64,000 bases of DNA from Neoceratodus forsteri (GCA_016271365.2 JADMNL010000022.1:222184501-222248500), one strand, 5' to 3'. Shown: positions 12,138 through 22,858, numbered from the stretch's first letter. Made by a program: numbers and translations. Notes: a model not told the origin generated them from the sequence alone.

Positions 12138-12486
12138 CTAGTTTAAATGCTTGCCAATGAAGCATTTAAACCTCTCACCTAGGATCCTGGTTCCCCCGGA
12201 CAGATGCAGACCATCACACCAGTATAGGTCTGCATCCCTCCAGGTGGCTCCCCAGTCCCCAATGAAGCCAAAACCCTGAGCTCCACACCAATTTTTCAAC
12301 CACTCATTGAATTCCCTGGTGAGAAGTGCCCTAGCATCTCCCTTGCCATAGAGAGGCAGCACCTCCAAGAAGGTTACCGTATGCGCTACTTGTCTAAGGC
12401 CCCTTCCCAACTCTACAAACTCCTCTTGCACTGCTCTGATCCAATTCCTAGCCAGGTCATTTGTCCCTAGGTGGACAATGACATCC
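12138..12486 (-). pseudogene. CR1 'B' ORF1 C-terminal remnant (esterase-like)
   Basis: This is the last third of CR1 ORF1. It reads QEEFVELGRGL, TFLEVLP, REFNEWLKNWC and DGLHLSGG, equivalent to the downstream half of the esterase-like domain in CR1 'A' and 'D'. Just upstream (12440-12486) the minus strand reads VHLGTNDLA-like sequence and then breaks. It lies about 60 bp upstream of ORF2, the usual CR1 arrangement. Confidence 0.75.
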
Positions 12487-12789
12487 AGGAAGCAATGTCA
12501 GAACCCCTGGTATAAAGGAAATCATGGACCTGGGGCGGGTGGGGTGAGGGGTTGGGAGGGTGGGACCAGCCCAAGCCTTCCAGAAACAATCAGGGTAGCT
12601 GAGGCCCTGGTCAGACCATTAGCACCCTTCCCCCACTATGCACTAAACTTTGCAGCTAGTGAAACCAGCAAAAAGGAAACACAATTCCACTCAAAGCCCA
12701 AAAGATAGGTTTGCTGCCAAAAGAAAACAGTCTCCAGTTCAAACATCTTCACCCACAACACATCAAAATAGGCTTGAAATGAGAAGATA
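12487..12789. other. Gap between CR1 'B' and CR1 'C'
   Basis: No coding signal was found. The part 12700-12780 contains a motif (ACATCAAAATAGGCTTGAAA) that recurs in variant form at about 14750 and 14840 beyond CR1 'C'. CR1 'C' may therefore have landed inside another, unclassified repeat. Confidence 0.35.
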
Positions 12790-14712
12790 TAGGTAAAAAA
12801 TGAAGGGTGAAGGGGCAGATTAGCAGGATTAAAACAGGGCAGGGATGGGCACAAGGCCTGGGGGAGCAGGCTGATGTACTAAATTAGTACTTCACCTCAG
12901 TTTTCACCAAGGAAAATGGGGGGCTGCATCATACATGGGAGGAGATGGTGAAACTGAGGAGGGGGAATCCCTTACTGATCGGTGGGTCTGGGGAGGGGGG
13001 CATCACTGTCAGGTGGGGGGAAGGCAAAGCAGGGGGACAAGGTAGCAGAGATTGAAATCACGGCACAGAGAGTGAGGGAAGCCCTCAGGTCCCTTAAGAC
13101 AGAGAAAGCACCAGGCCTGGATAAATTACATCCCAAAGTGCTGAAGGAACTGGCAGATGTCCTGGCAAAACCCCTGGCAGAGCTCTTCAGCATCTCTCTG
13201 AGGATAGGGCGGGTGCCCCAGGACTGGAAGGTGGCACATATAGTGCCTATCCACAAGGGTGGATCAAGGGAGGTGGCAGGGAACTACAGGCCCATCAGTC
13301 TGACATCAGTGGTGGGCAAGGTGATGGAGGGCATTGTCAAGGAGAGACTAGGGGGGGACCTGGAAAAGCTGGGGTGCCTGAATGATAGACAGCATGGATT
13401 CATCCCAGAGAAATCATGTCAGACAAACCTTATGGAGTTCTATGACTGGGTGAAAAGTGCCTTGGACCTGGGTAGACTAGTGGATGTCCTCTTTCTTGAC
13501 TTCAGCAAGACATTTGACTCTATTCCTCAGGGGGCCTGTTGGATAATCTGGGAGAAATGGGGGTGGGGAACCAAATGATCAGATGGATAGGCAATTGGCT
13601 TCAGAAACAGACCCAGGGGGTCGTGGTTGGTGGCATAGTCTCATCCCCAAGGAGGGTCATTAGTGGAGTCCCTCAGGGATCAGTCCTTGGACCCCTCCTG
13701 TTCAATGCCTACATCTCTGACATAAGGAAGGGAAGCAGGAGTGAGATGAGTCTCTTTGCAGATGACTCAAAACGGGGCAGTGGTGGATGAGGAGGGGGGA
13801 GGGGTGGCCCTACAAGGGGACTTGGAGGCTCTGGAAAGGTGGTCTAGAAAGTGGAAGGTGAGGGTCAATGCAGGGAAATGCAAGGTACTTCACCTGGGAG
13901 CCAGAAACCCGGGCCAAGTGTACACTCTGAGGGTGGGAATGCTTCAAGTCTCGATGGCAGAGAAGGACTTGGGGGTGGTGGTGGATGTCAAGATGAATGA
14001 CTCGGAGACTTGTAGGAGGGCGGCAGCAAAGGCCAACAGGATGCTTGGATGCATCACTAGGGGGCTTACCTCCAGAAGGAGGGAAGTGATACTCCCACTG
14101 TATAACTGCTTGGTGAGGCCGCACCTCAAGTACTGCATGCAGTTTTGGAGACCACATTTAAAGAAGGACATTGAACTCCTGGAGAGGGTCCAGAGGAGGG
14201 CAACCAAAATGATTTGGGGCTTGGGGGATAGGACCTATGGGGAGAGGCTTGAAGAGCTAAATATGTACACATTGGAAGAGAAAATGGACTGGGGGGACAT
14301 CATAGAGGTCTTCAGGTACATGAAAGGGATAAATAGGGAGGAGCAGTCAGGGTGCTCTGAAGGAAGGAGGGGGGCAACTAGAGGGCATGGGTGGAAGCCG
14401 GAGGGGGGGATATTCAGGGGAGAAAGGAAGAGGTGCTACTTTACTGAAAGGGTGGTGGAGCCATGGAATGCACTGCCCAGGGGGCTGGTGGAGGCAGAAA
14501 TGGTGGAGGGGTTCAAGAGGGGGTGGGACAGGTACAGGGGAAGGGTTCTGGAAGCAAAAACCAGTGCAGCGAGAATATCTGGGACTGGGAAGGGAGAAGC
14601 CAGAGAGGGAGAGGGGGGCAGCAAGGTCAGCTCCCAGGGTGGGGACTGACCAAATGAGCAGACATGAAAGACCATTAGGCCTATTCTGCTGGCATTTTAG
14701 TATGTTAGTATG
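12790..14712 (+). mobile_element. CR1 LINE 'C', 5'-truncated
   Basis: This is a plus-strand CR1 fragment that begins just before the RT fingers and ends at the CR1 tail (ATTAGGCCTATTCTGCTGGC, then TTAGTATGTTAGTATGT). Length is about 1.9 kb. It differs clearly from the 'B'/'D' subfamily and has a G-rich coding strand. The endonuclease and ORF1 are missing. The left edge is approximate, since the first coding resemblance (YFTSVFTKENGG) starts near 12880. Confidence 0.8.
12880..14649 (+). pseudogene. CR1 'C' reverse transcriptase
   Basis: The RT reads in three overlapping frames. 12982-13578 carries KAPGLDKLHPKVLKEL, VPIHKGGS, NYRPISLTSVVGKVMEG, SCQTNLMEFYDWV and LFLDFSKTFDS. 13539-13790 carries GVPQGSVLGPLLFN and the catalytic FADD at 13755-13766. 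13756-14649 carries LERWSRKWKVRVNAGKCKVLHLG (in part), LGVVVD, NRMLGCITRGL and VRPHLKYCMQFWRPHLKK, up to the C-terminal FTERVVEPWN segment. Two frameshifts, near 13535 and 13770, are the main lesions. Apart from these the frames are long, so this copy is only moderately old. Confidence 0.85.
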
Positions 14713-15140
14713 TCTCCAATTCAAAGAAACAGTCCCAATTAAATCACACCAAATAGGTTTTAAATTAAAAGAAATAGGCCTCCACAAATGCAGCCTGCTA
14801 CACAGTGAAACATCAAACAAATGACCCACTTATAGCCACCAAAACAGGTTTTGAAATTCCAGCCGCCCCAAAACAGTACCCTGCTAGTCCCTTAGAAGTT
14901 GTAAGAAAGAAAAGAAATAACCTTCTACCAAGTAAAATCCACAAGAAACAATGTAAAAACAGCAAGAAGAAGCTACTGTACTGGAACTGATCTGATCCCT
15001 TCCCTTTCTGGTTACTTTTACAAGTTAAAGCTGTTATTTTACAAACGCTGTAGTTTGCAATAACATACAAGTTATATACAGGGCTATTAGAATGGGCCCT
15101 AGAGTGATTGAAAATTGAGCACTAAGCTAAGAGGAAAACA
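14713..15140. repeat. Unclassified AT-rich repeat right of CR1 'C'
   Basis: This stretch has two related blocks (CACACCAAATAGGTTTTAAA near 14748 and CCACCAAAACAGGTTTTGAA near 14838). They resemble a block left of CR1 'C' near 12765. The phrase GTCTCCARTTCAAA also occurs on both sides (12730 and 14712). The simplest reading is one repeat split by CR1 'C', or several copies of it. I could not assign a family. Confidence 0.35.
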
Positions 15141-15152
15141 AAATCATTGCAG

Positions 15153-15670
15153 GGTTTTTTCCATAGAGGTTTTTAGCCCTTGGAGCCTGGAAGGTGGCTA
15201 TATCCCTCCCTCAGATGGACTCATCCTCCATGCTCGTGCATCCCCACTGCAACCAACTCCCCATAATTCCCCCTGCAGTGGGGGCTGGGATGGGAATGCC
15301 AGTTTTCAACCATCCCCCCCAGAGCATAATCCAGAAGCTAGGGGTGGCCTCGGGGATGCAGCAGGCCATCATGGAGCCTGCCAAGTTCCTTTTCACGTTT
15401 CCTCCCATTCCCCCCCCCCACTAATGCAAGGACACCAGTTGCATACCTCCTGATCCACAATGCCCTCCAGCCACCACCAGAGGGCAGTCATTGAGTGGTA
15501 TGACAGAACCTCCTTTCCTCCCCTGTGAGAGGAGAGCAGTCCTCTGCATGCTCTATCCTCTCTTGCCCCTGCCGAACCCTGGCAGCCCTAGGCTCATTCC
15601 CGAACCTGGGTTGCCGGCATGACACGAGGTGTAGTGACCAGTGCCTCAACCTCCAGTGCCACCAGGCCAG
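15153..15670 (-). mobile_element. tRNA-derived SINE, copy 1, with perfect 12-bp TSD
   Basis: On the minus strand the element starts at 15670 with GGCCTGGTGGCACTGGAGG, an A-box-like sequence (pol III A box TRGCNNAGYNGG). About 50 bp later comes AGGTTCGGGAAT, a B-box-like sequence. This tRNA-like head is followed by a roughly 440-bp body and a short A-rich end (GGAAAAAACC at 15153-15162). It is flanked by a perfect 12-bp direct repeat AAATCATTGCAG at 15141-15152 and 15671-15682. At about 518 bp it is long for a SINE. A related copy lies at 61692-62230. Confidence 0.75.
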
Positions 15671-15682
15671 AAATCATTGCAG

Positions 15683-16897
15683 TTTTTGAATAGTGTACCT
15701 TGGGTTTCTGTTTCAGCATACACTGATGGATAGAATGACAGATGGCTTCAAGTAAAACCAACTCCACGACCCTTAAGCCATGACTACATAGTGAGAATAT
15801 CATTGGGTTTCTGTAGTGATACCTGTGGTATGGTAAAAATGTTTAAAAAGAATTAACTCAATGGTTGTGGTAAAGTAGGTCCATGAATTGAAACAATTCT
15901 ATGCCGAGCTGTCACAGTTACATAAGCTTGGGGCAAAGAGTCCTAATTAAGAGGTATTGTGTACAGAGAATCCAGGGTCTGAGTTTAAAAGACATGAATT
16001 AAATATTTAATGTTAATAACTAAATGTTTAACATTAATAATTAAGTTTTAAGAGGCTAGCTGGTCAATATCTGTCCTCGACATGGTGTTCTCAATGATGG
16101 AGACTTACAAGGGGTAATAAGCATGCACTGAGGACTCCTGCAGCTAGCGTGCAGGGAGTATGCCATATGTTGAACAATGGATGGAGACATAAAATGTAAA
16201 TAAAGTTCTGATTAATTTTAGGTAGAGAGGGACTGCTACTGGTAAACTCACAGTTAAATTGGCAAGTATTCAGGATCCATCAGTCACCCTTGCTTTTTAT
16301 CAAAGGGAAAAGACCTCCAAGAATCGGTATCAGCCTCGAGTTGAATGTCACATTGGAACACTTCTCCTTACTGAAATTGGTTTACTCACAGCCTTTCTCT
16401 GAAAATATCCCCACGTGAGTACATTAAACAAGGCACCCAATAATTTAACAAATAACATAATCATAAGCTTTTGAAAACGCTCAGTATTTCATTTCCAGCC
16501 AAACGCTCTTTCTTAAAAAAAACCTCTGTAGTTTTACAACTGGAAATACCAATTAATTATATTAAAATAAAAATCCAGCAAAACTAGGAGACACGTAGCT
16601 GGATTCCCCTCATAGATGCCCAGTCAGATATGCTGGCAGCTTCAATACAAATAGAAATGACTGCTCAGTAGGAGTATAGAGTTACAATCAGCCAGTATGT
16701 CTATCACTGCTGGTAAGAGGGCTACCACCCCCTCCCCACCGCTACTTAACTGAATCTACCCCCCTCCCCCCTTTTGGCAGTTTAAAGGATAACTGCCTTG
16801 AATCTGCAAGCTTGTGCTTTCTGTAGAAGCTGCATTTCTAATACTGGTTCACATCCTGTTTGTGTTCCAGCTTTACTGGTCTTTTAATAAATTTACT
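15683..16897. other. No gene recognised
   Basis: This is AT-rich sequence with scattered stops. A short TTAATA-rich stretch lies at 15990-16045. I see no coding, RNA or transposon signature. Confidence 0.5.
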
Positions 16898-17105
16898 GGG
16901 TGTTTCTGCTTTACACTCTGGTGGACAGTACCATTTTAGAACTGTATGATGATGTACTTTATGTCCATGTCACAGAACTTATGTTATTTCACAATGCATT
17001 CATGTTCTACTCTGATACTCTATGGCCTAAAGGGGAAATAAACGACGTCATACAGTTCTAAAATGTCACTTACCAGCAGAGGGTACATCAGAAACACTCA
17101 CTGTG
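16898..17105. mobile_element. MITE-like element with about 60-bp terminal inverted repeats
   Basis: The left arm (16898-16955) and the reverse complement of the right arm (17040-17105) align over about 60 bp, including a shared perfect core CATTTTAGAACTGTATGA and an outer shared GTGTTTCTG. The short middle has no coding potential. A 6-bp direct repeat TTTACT at 16892-16897 and 17106-17111 may be the target duplication, but it is not conclusive. The structure fits a non-autonomous DNA transposon. Family unknown. Confidence 0.65.
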
Positions 17106-17117
17106 TTTACTGTATTT

Positions 17118-17340
17118 GGGCTGGCAGTATATCCTAGAGGTTAGACTAATGAGCTATGAACGAGCTTGGTATATCCAGTAGACCAGACCTGGGACTGATT
17201 CTCACAACCTCCACTTGCATACTGTGTGACTCTGAGCAAGTCACTTAACTGCCCAGTGCTCCCAGGTCACCCCTGAAAACAGGCACTTGTGCCTAGTGGG
17301 CATTATCCGGTTACCAAAGACTAAAATAAAAAAAATAAAG
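17118..17340 (+). mobile_element. CORE-SINE (MIR-like), plus strand
   Basis: The head CCTAGAGGTTAGACTAATGA followed by AGACCTGGGACTGATTCTCA resembles degenerate A and B boxes. The block at 17221-17250 (TGTGTGACTCTGAGCAAGTC followed by ACTTAAC) closely resembles the conserved core of MIR and other CORE-SINEs. It ends with GGCATTATCCGGTTACCAAAG and an A-rich tail (AAAATAAAAAAAATAAAG). A minus-strand relative lies at 29930-30150. Confidence 0.75.
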
Positions 17341-17460
17341 GCCAGTAATGATGGCACAATAACAGAAAGGTATCAAATATATAAAAAAAAATTCATCTTC
17401 TAGAAAAAGTTACTTACAGGTTCAGTGCAGTTCTCAATTAAGTTGACAAGAGCAATATTG

Positions 17461-17482
17461 CTCTCTCTCTCTCTCTCTCTCA
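17461..17482. repeat. (CT)n microsatellite
   Basis: An uninterrupted CT run of about 20 bp. The surrounding stretch 17341-17889 holds no gene that I can recognise. Confidence 0.9.
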
Positions 17483-18432
17483 TCCCCTGCCAACCACACT
17501 CAACGGATTAAGATTTTTCCCCCAGGAAAGATACCCTGGACTTTTGGCAGCCAGCTGGCAGCCGACCCTATGGGAATGACAACCCTTTGTTAAATATTGT
17601 TATGGAATATCGTGTTGAATAGTTGCAATGTTTAAATGTCTTTAGTTATACTACCATTCTGGTTTATCACAGGAATGTCATTATGAATAACAGTAATCGT
17701 TTTAAGTTGTATGTTAATTGTAGATACTGGATAGAACAACCTCATAGATTATGAGTACAGGCTATTAGCACTAAAGCAAGCCACAAATGGGGCTTATTTC
17801 AGTTAACTGGGTACGCTGATCAAACGCTCCCTGTGGCACCTCAATATCATTTCACTCCTGCTAGGCTATAGCTAGGCCACACTGAAAAGCAGACTCCTAA
17901 TCCCAGACCCTCTATAGTGTTAATAAAATATAGATTCCGCCATGGCTAACCTGAAATGTGTTACTTGGAATGTAAGAGGACTTAACACCCCCATCAAAAG
18001 GAAGCAGGTCCTCTCACACCTTAAGAGGCTAAGAACTAACATAGCCTTCTTACAGGAGATGAAACTTGCTCCCCTGGAAGTGGCTGAACTGTGCCAAGAA
18101 CGGGTAGGCCTGGAAGCTCACAGCTGCGCTCCATCTTCTAAAAGAATAGCATTAATTTTAATACATAAATCACTGCCCTGGACCATCTTAAAGCAGAAAC
18201 ATGATGTTGAGGGCTGATGGGAGTTAGTACAGGTCTCTACCCCACAGGCCCCCCCAGTCCTACACTCAGTGTATGAGCCTAACTCTGATTCTCCAGACTT
18301 TTTTCATACCTTTTCCCAACACCTTCAAGATTTCTCTCCTAACATAGCCCCTTGCTTGATAAGAGGAGACTTTGACACCATGATCCACTCAGAAATGGAC
18401 AGGTCTTCACAATTCACAGACACTCTGAAATT

Positions 18433-18566
18433 GTGGTATCATATTGTAAGCATCTGTAACTATAAAGCCTACTGTGTTATATGTTATGTACTATGACATG
18501 GAGCCTTTGGAAATGAGTCTATGACTCAAAGGATTGTAATTCTAATATCTTACAAATAAATAAATA
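18433..18566. mobile_element. Short retro-insertion with (AAAT)n tail inside L1 'B'
   Basis: The L1 endonuclease frame is interrupted between the DMDRS-type segment and the DLWR segment by about 134 bp of unrelated sequence. It ends in AAATAAATAAATAAA, like a SINE or LINE 3' tail on the plus strand. No clear target duplication was found, and the family is not assigned. Confidence 0.5.
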
Positions 18567-19794
18567 AAACTAACCCAAGGGTGACAAAAGCACTTAAGCA
18601 GATGCTATAGGAACAAATGCTATCAGATCTTTGGAGATCCCTGAACCCATCTGCCAAAGATTATACATACATATCCCTGAGGTTTGGCTCTGCCAGTAGA
18701 TTGGACCTATTACTGGGCTCACCTCATATAACTCATAAAATGGTCACACGCAATACTGAAATCCTGGTCATTTCAGACCATGCTCCAGAGTCAGCCCTAG
18801 TGATATGGGTCTCAGAACCCCCCAGATCGTCTGTATAGAGGCTGGACCCCCATGCTCCTGAAAGACAAGCCATTCTGTGAGTGACTCACGAAACAAACCA
18901 CACAAATCTTGAAAGAAAATGACAAAAGGGATGTTTCATATGTCACCTTGTGGGAAGCCTATAAGGTGCTGATCGGGGGCAGCATTATGGTTTGTGTAGC
19001 CAGGTGAAGACAAGAAAGGGAAAAACAACTGACAGATTTGGAGTGGGAGCTTGCAAGGAAAGATAAGGAACTTAAAAGAGCTAAATCTGTGTCCTACTGG
19101 TGGGCCCTTCCAGCTGAAGCCAATGGGATACAGCTCTAGGAAAACTCCCCTACCAACTAGGAGGGCAGAACTAGCATTGATTCGCACTAAACAAAAATAC
19201 TGGGAGGCTGGGGAAAAGTCAGGTTGGCTTCTTGTGTACCGCCTGAAGAAGTAGTGAGCAGCAAGACACATTTCTATGCAAAAAAACAAGGGGGGTACCT
19301 CATCACAGCCCAACAGACAGAAACAAAATAATGTCACAGTTTTATCAGACTCTCTACAGTTCATCAGGTGTGCACCACAACATTCAAACAGATACCTTTC
19401 TCTCAGCCTTGGCCATTTCCCAACTATCAGCCCAAAACAGGGCTGCTCTAGAATCCCCACTTTCTGCTGCTGAAATCTACACTGCAGTCCATTCCATGAA
19501 CAAGAACAAATCTCTGGGGGGCAGGTGGCAGCAGTATTCTCCAGCACATGGAGCTTAGGCCATATTTTGCCACATGGATTCAAACATTATATCAAGCACT
19601 CAAGGCCAGAGTCCTGATGAATTCCATACATCCCCATCTTTCCAGCTTCAAAACGGCATTAGACAAGGTTGCCTCCTTTCCCCAATGTTATTTGTTCTGG
19701 CCATAGAACCAATGGTGGTAGCCATTTGTAATCATCAGAATATGAAAGGGATCACTATTAAAGGTCATAACGTCCATACCAGCATGTATGCGGA

Positions 19795-20079
19795 CAGACC
19801 TCTCAACTGTCACACATTATGAGGTACGTCACTCATTTTACCTCTCAGAAACCCTTTGTCCATCATGGGGAAGGTGATATTACACATTCCTCACAGAGAC
19901 TTTAAAGCAGAAATCCATAATAACCTATTATGCTTAGTTATACAAAAACGTTATGAACATTAGTGCACAGATAGCTATAGTGTTCTGAGCTTCCAGTGCC
20001 ATGTTAGACGATATGTCACACATTTTGCTCATTTGACACACATCGTGTCACACATTTTGGTGGAGAAAGGTGGAGAGAT
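19795..20079. mobile_element. 285-bp insertion in the L1 'B' RT, flanked by 11-bp direct repeats
   Basis: ATGTATGCGGA occurs at 19784-19794 and 20080-20090 and encodes the MYAD of the RT active site, so the active-site codons are present on both sides of the insertion. The inserted DNA contains several CACACATT/GTCACACATT motifs, has no coding potential and shows no obvious terminal inverted repeat. It is probably a non-autonomous transposon or SINE of unknown family. Confidence 0.6.
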
Positions 20080-20951
20080 ATGTATGCGGATGATCTTTTA
20101 GTCTTCCTCTTGGAGGCACCTAAAGGTCTCCTGCATCTTCTGGCTCTTCTTCAGGAATTTTCCCAGATTTCTGGTCTCAACCTGAACCAAGGGAAAACTG
20201 AAGTTTTAACCGTAAATAAACACAGTGTATCTGCCCCTGTGAGTGAATGGGTCTAAAATGGTCCCCTGGGTTAATGTGATATCTTGGCATCCATCTATCC
20301 AGAGTCCTCACTAAAATCTCTACCTTAATCTTTACTCCTTTATTACAAAATCTAAGGGCAGATTTGGACACATGGAAAAATTGTGGCTCTCTCTAGCAGG
20401 TAAATTGCAGCAATTAAAATGATGGCAGCCCCTAGAATCTTTCACTGTCTCTCACTTCTCCCTATCAAATTCCCACCTAGAAGGTTTGCTAAGCTGGACA
20501 AACTGACAGGTTCCTTCCCTTGGCAGAGTTGTAACCTTCAATGATATTTGTTCTCATTGGTCCAAGGAGGTGGAATCTCCCCTGGTTCCAGGAATATCAT
20601 GCAGCTTTCCTGGGGGCACAAACTGGCCAGTGGTTCACACCCATCTCATATCCCCACCAATATGGCATACCATTGAAAACCTTCTACGCTCCCCTGTGCC
20701 CCCGCTGATCTGGTTGTACTTCCCCTGCCTTGCCACCTTCAACAATGAAGTACCGAGTGGGTACTAATAAGCAGCAAGGAGTGAAGACATGGTTTCCCAC
20801 AGCTCCCACCTTCACAACTTTAAAATTAAAATAAATCAACAGCATCCTTCTCAAAAGTACCTGAAAACTCACCAAATACAGCAGAGAAGCCCTTATGGAT
20901 AAGTTTCTTGTTCCAAACTCTGGGAAAGGCCAGAGATCGGCAGCTAAAAAT

Positions 20952-21778
20952 ATGAAGAAATAGACATCTGCCAAACAGCCTGAGGTGTTGGACCCAATAT
21001 TGCTCTCTGCCACCAAAATGGCCTTGCTTGGAAGAGAAGTTACTTCACAGGTTATGAAGGCACTGGAATCGCAGTTTGGTGAAATGGAGAATAAACTGGA
21101 AGCCCGCCTGAAGGCCATCATGGATCAGTCAGCAACCCAGGCAACTAGAATTGCTGAGGCTAAAGAGAGAATCTTGACTTTGGAGGATGTATTGGACCTG
21201 ATACTGAGCAGGATTGAGGCATTAGAGAAAGAACTAGCTGAATTCATTGATTTACGAGCTTATCAAGAGAATTATCACTGTCTCTTAAATCTACGGATAA
21301 GAGGGCTACAGGAGGGCAAAGAGGGCCTGGTCATTCTTGCCTTCTGTTTGGAAAAGCTTCTGAAAGTCTAGGGGCTTGCCCCTAAGAATGGCCGTATTAA
21401 ACAAGAATGAGCCCATAAAGCGGTCACACCAAGACCGCCAGCAGGGCAGCCTCCCAGGCAAGTTATCTTCCAATTCCACAACTACCAGGACCAGGCTGTA
21501 CTAAAGGTCTACAGGGGAATGACAGAACTTGAATATGAGGTAGCTAGACTGTTCATTTTTCAAGACTACCCCAATCACCTACTTAAAAAAGGCATCTCTT
21601 CAAACCAATCCTGGCTCAACTTCATGAGTTGAAAGTAGAAGGGTTTCTGATCTATTCTGAGGTCCTCAAAATAAAACATGAGGGTGCCACCTATTCTTTT
21701 TGGGAGCTGGAGAGAGCCGTTAGCTTCTTGGAGTATCTGAAGAAGAAAGTGGGCTGAGTGTGAAGAAAACTTGGCCTT
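20952..21778 (+). pseudogene. L1 'C' ORF1 protein
   Basis: The frame opens with ATG at 20952, has a stop at its fourth codon and is then open from 20964 to 21371. It encodes a long heptad-like coiled coil (SQFGEMENKLEARLKAI..ILTLEDVLDLILSRIEALEKELAE in outline), followed by LNLRIRGLQEGKEG, the conserved RRM entry of L1 ORF1. After a frameshift, 21470-21778 reads VIFQFHNYQDQ, LFIFQDYPN, FLIYSEVLKIKHEG and FWELERAVSFLEYLKKKVG, the C-terminal domain. The full domain set is present but broken. Confidence 0.8.
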
Positions 21779-22858
21779 GATCATAAGTAACCTGAGTGAG
21801 ACATCTTTTTTTCTGTGCAATGAGCTGATTTGGTGATGTGTAGAAAATATAAGTTTAGTCATGTGAAAACTTTCGGGGAAAACTCCTTCTTCTTATGTTG
21901 GAGTGCTATGCTCCCTAATTCCGGTTGTGAGGAGTATTCCTAGCTTGAAGAGGCATTCAGCCAAAGATTAAGAGCGAATGTAAGGGACTCCCCATTACCC
22001 GTACTGAACTCCTGAGTGTAGGCTAATGATATCCCTGACTCTCGTGGCCCTTAGAAGAGGCTATTTGTACAGCTGAATTGATAACTGCAGGAAAGTCCTG
22101 TGATGGACAGTCAAGTGAGATATGCTATCAGCATCTGTATGATATGGGAGGTGAGTCAGGGGCAGTGAGGGTGATGGACAAATGCGTGGAAATAATATGC
22201 ACTTCCATCTCCCCTGCTGCCCTTGTAATCCTCTGAAGGTTGGATTCAGGTCTGGGGTATCTGAGGCTCTGCGAGAGGGGAATGGGTGGGAAATGTGGGC
22301 ATGTACAATTGTTAAGATTGGGTGGAAGGTGGCTCAGTGCAGCATGATGGCAACTCACCCTAGGAATGGGGCCTAGTAGTGTGTGGTTGACCCCCCACAT
22401 GGTAACAACTGAAAATGAGATGCCATGCACAGGCAGTGAGCCCATGGGTGACTTAACCCATTATTTTTATTTTTTTCTTCTTTATTACAAAAACAATGAG
22501 GGACGTCAATGAACAAATGAAAATGGATACGTGTGGTGGTGGTGGCGGGGAATGGGACATCTACTATGAGGTGGGGTTGGCTATTCTTTTGAATGGTGCA
22601 TGCTAGTATTGGAAATATAGGAGGGGAAGGGGTGGGTGATTATCTCAAGGGGTCCTTGTTTTTGTATATATGTTGGGGATTTATCCTAAAGTTTGTTAAA
22701 GTTCGTGTTTGTGTACTCGAGCTCTATGCCTTTTGGAAATTTGTGCCCCTGCAGTTTGGGGGCTGTTTTATGCCAAAACTATTCACCAAAAGCTACTCTA
22801 CGGGAAACACACACTGTTTTTTTATGTTACGTTGTTGATAAAAAAAAGAGCAAATGAG
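21779..22858 (+). other. Inter-ORF stretch of L1 'C'
   Basis: About 1.1 kb separates ORF1 and ORF2 even after removing L1 'D', longer than is usual for L1. No coding signal is present. The portion 22440-22846 is T/G-rich, with A-runs at 22840-22847. It may contain a further small insertion whose limits I cannot see. Confidence 0.4.

Larger units (their letters stand above)
9105..12486 (-). mobile_element. CR1 LINE 'B', 5'-truncated in ORF1
   Basis: This is a minus-strand CR1 whose 3' end at 9105-9175 has the tail CATAGAAACGTAGAATTTGA followed by a GCAGATAAGGACC..GCCCACCTAGTCTGCCC block. It is close in sequence to CR1 'D' across ORF2 and ORF1, so the two belong to one subfamily. Similarity stops at 12486, inside the esterase domain of ORF1, where 'D' continues and this copy does not. 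It abuts the presumed 5' end of CR1 'A' at 9104, which may mean it inserted there or that both ends are accidental. Confidence 0.85.
17890..20750 (+). mobile_element. L1-clade LINE 'B', first part (ORF2 N-terminal two thirds)
   Basis: This plus-strand L1/Tx1-type ORF2 starts at the ATG at 17942; its matching ORF1 is not seen upstream. It is interrupted at 18433-18566 and 19795-20079 by short insertions, and at 20750 by L1 'C'. The remaining third resumes at 28136. The join is supported by the 10-bp repeat AACAATGAAG at 20741-20750 and 28126-28135. It is also supported by L1 C-terminal motifs that start right after the second copy of that repeat. Confidence 0.8.
17942..20750 (+). pseudogene. 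L1 'B' ORF2 (endonuclease + partial RT)
   Basis: The endonuclease starts CVTWNVRGLNTPIKR and continues with NIAFLQE. After a frame break come MYEPNSDSP and RGDFDTMIHSEMDRS, then (after an insertion) LSDLWRSLNPSAKDYTYIS and VISDHAPES. The RT is internally deleted: KNKSLGG near 19510 jumps to NGIRQGCLLSPMLFVLAIEP at about 19650, missing most of the fingers. The catalytic box reads YADR at the left of the insertion at 19795 and again YADD at about 20083-20094 to its right, because the target repeat duplicates it. The RT thumb follows (ISGLNLNQGKTEVL). Many stops are present. Confidence 0.8.

Noticed and set aside
15115..15453. 112-codon plus-strand open frame
   Set aside because: It lies inside the minus-strand SINE copy 1 and crosses its TSD, so it is not a gene.
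20985..21371. Coiled-coil open frame as a possible host gene
   Set aside because: It continues into the RRM entry and C-terminal domain of L1 ORF1 and lies in the expected place in L1 'C'.
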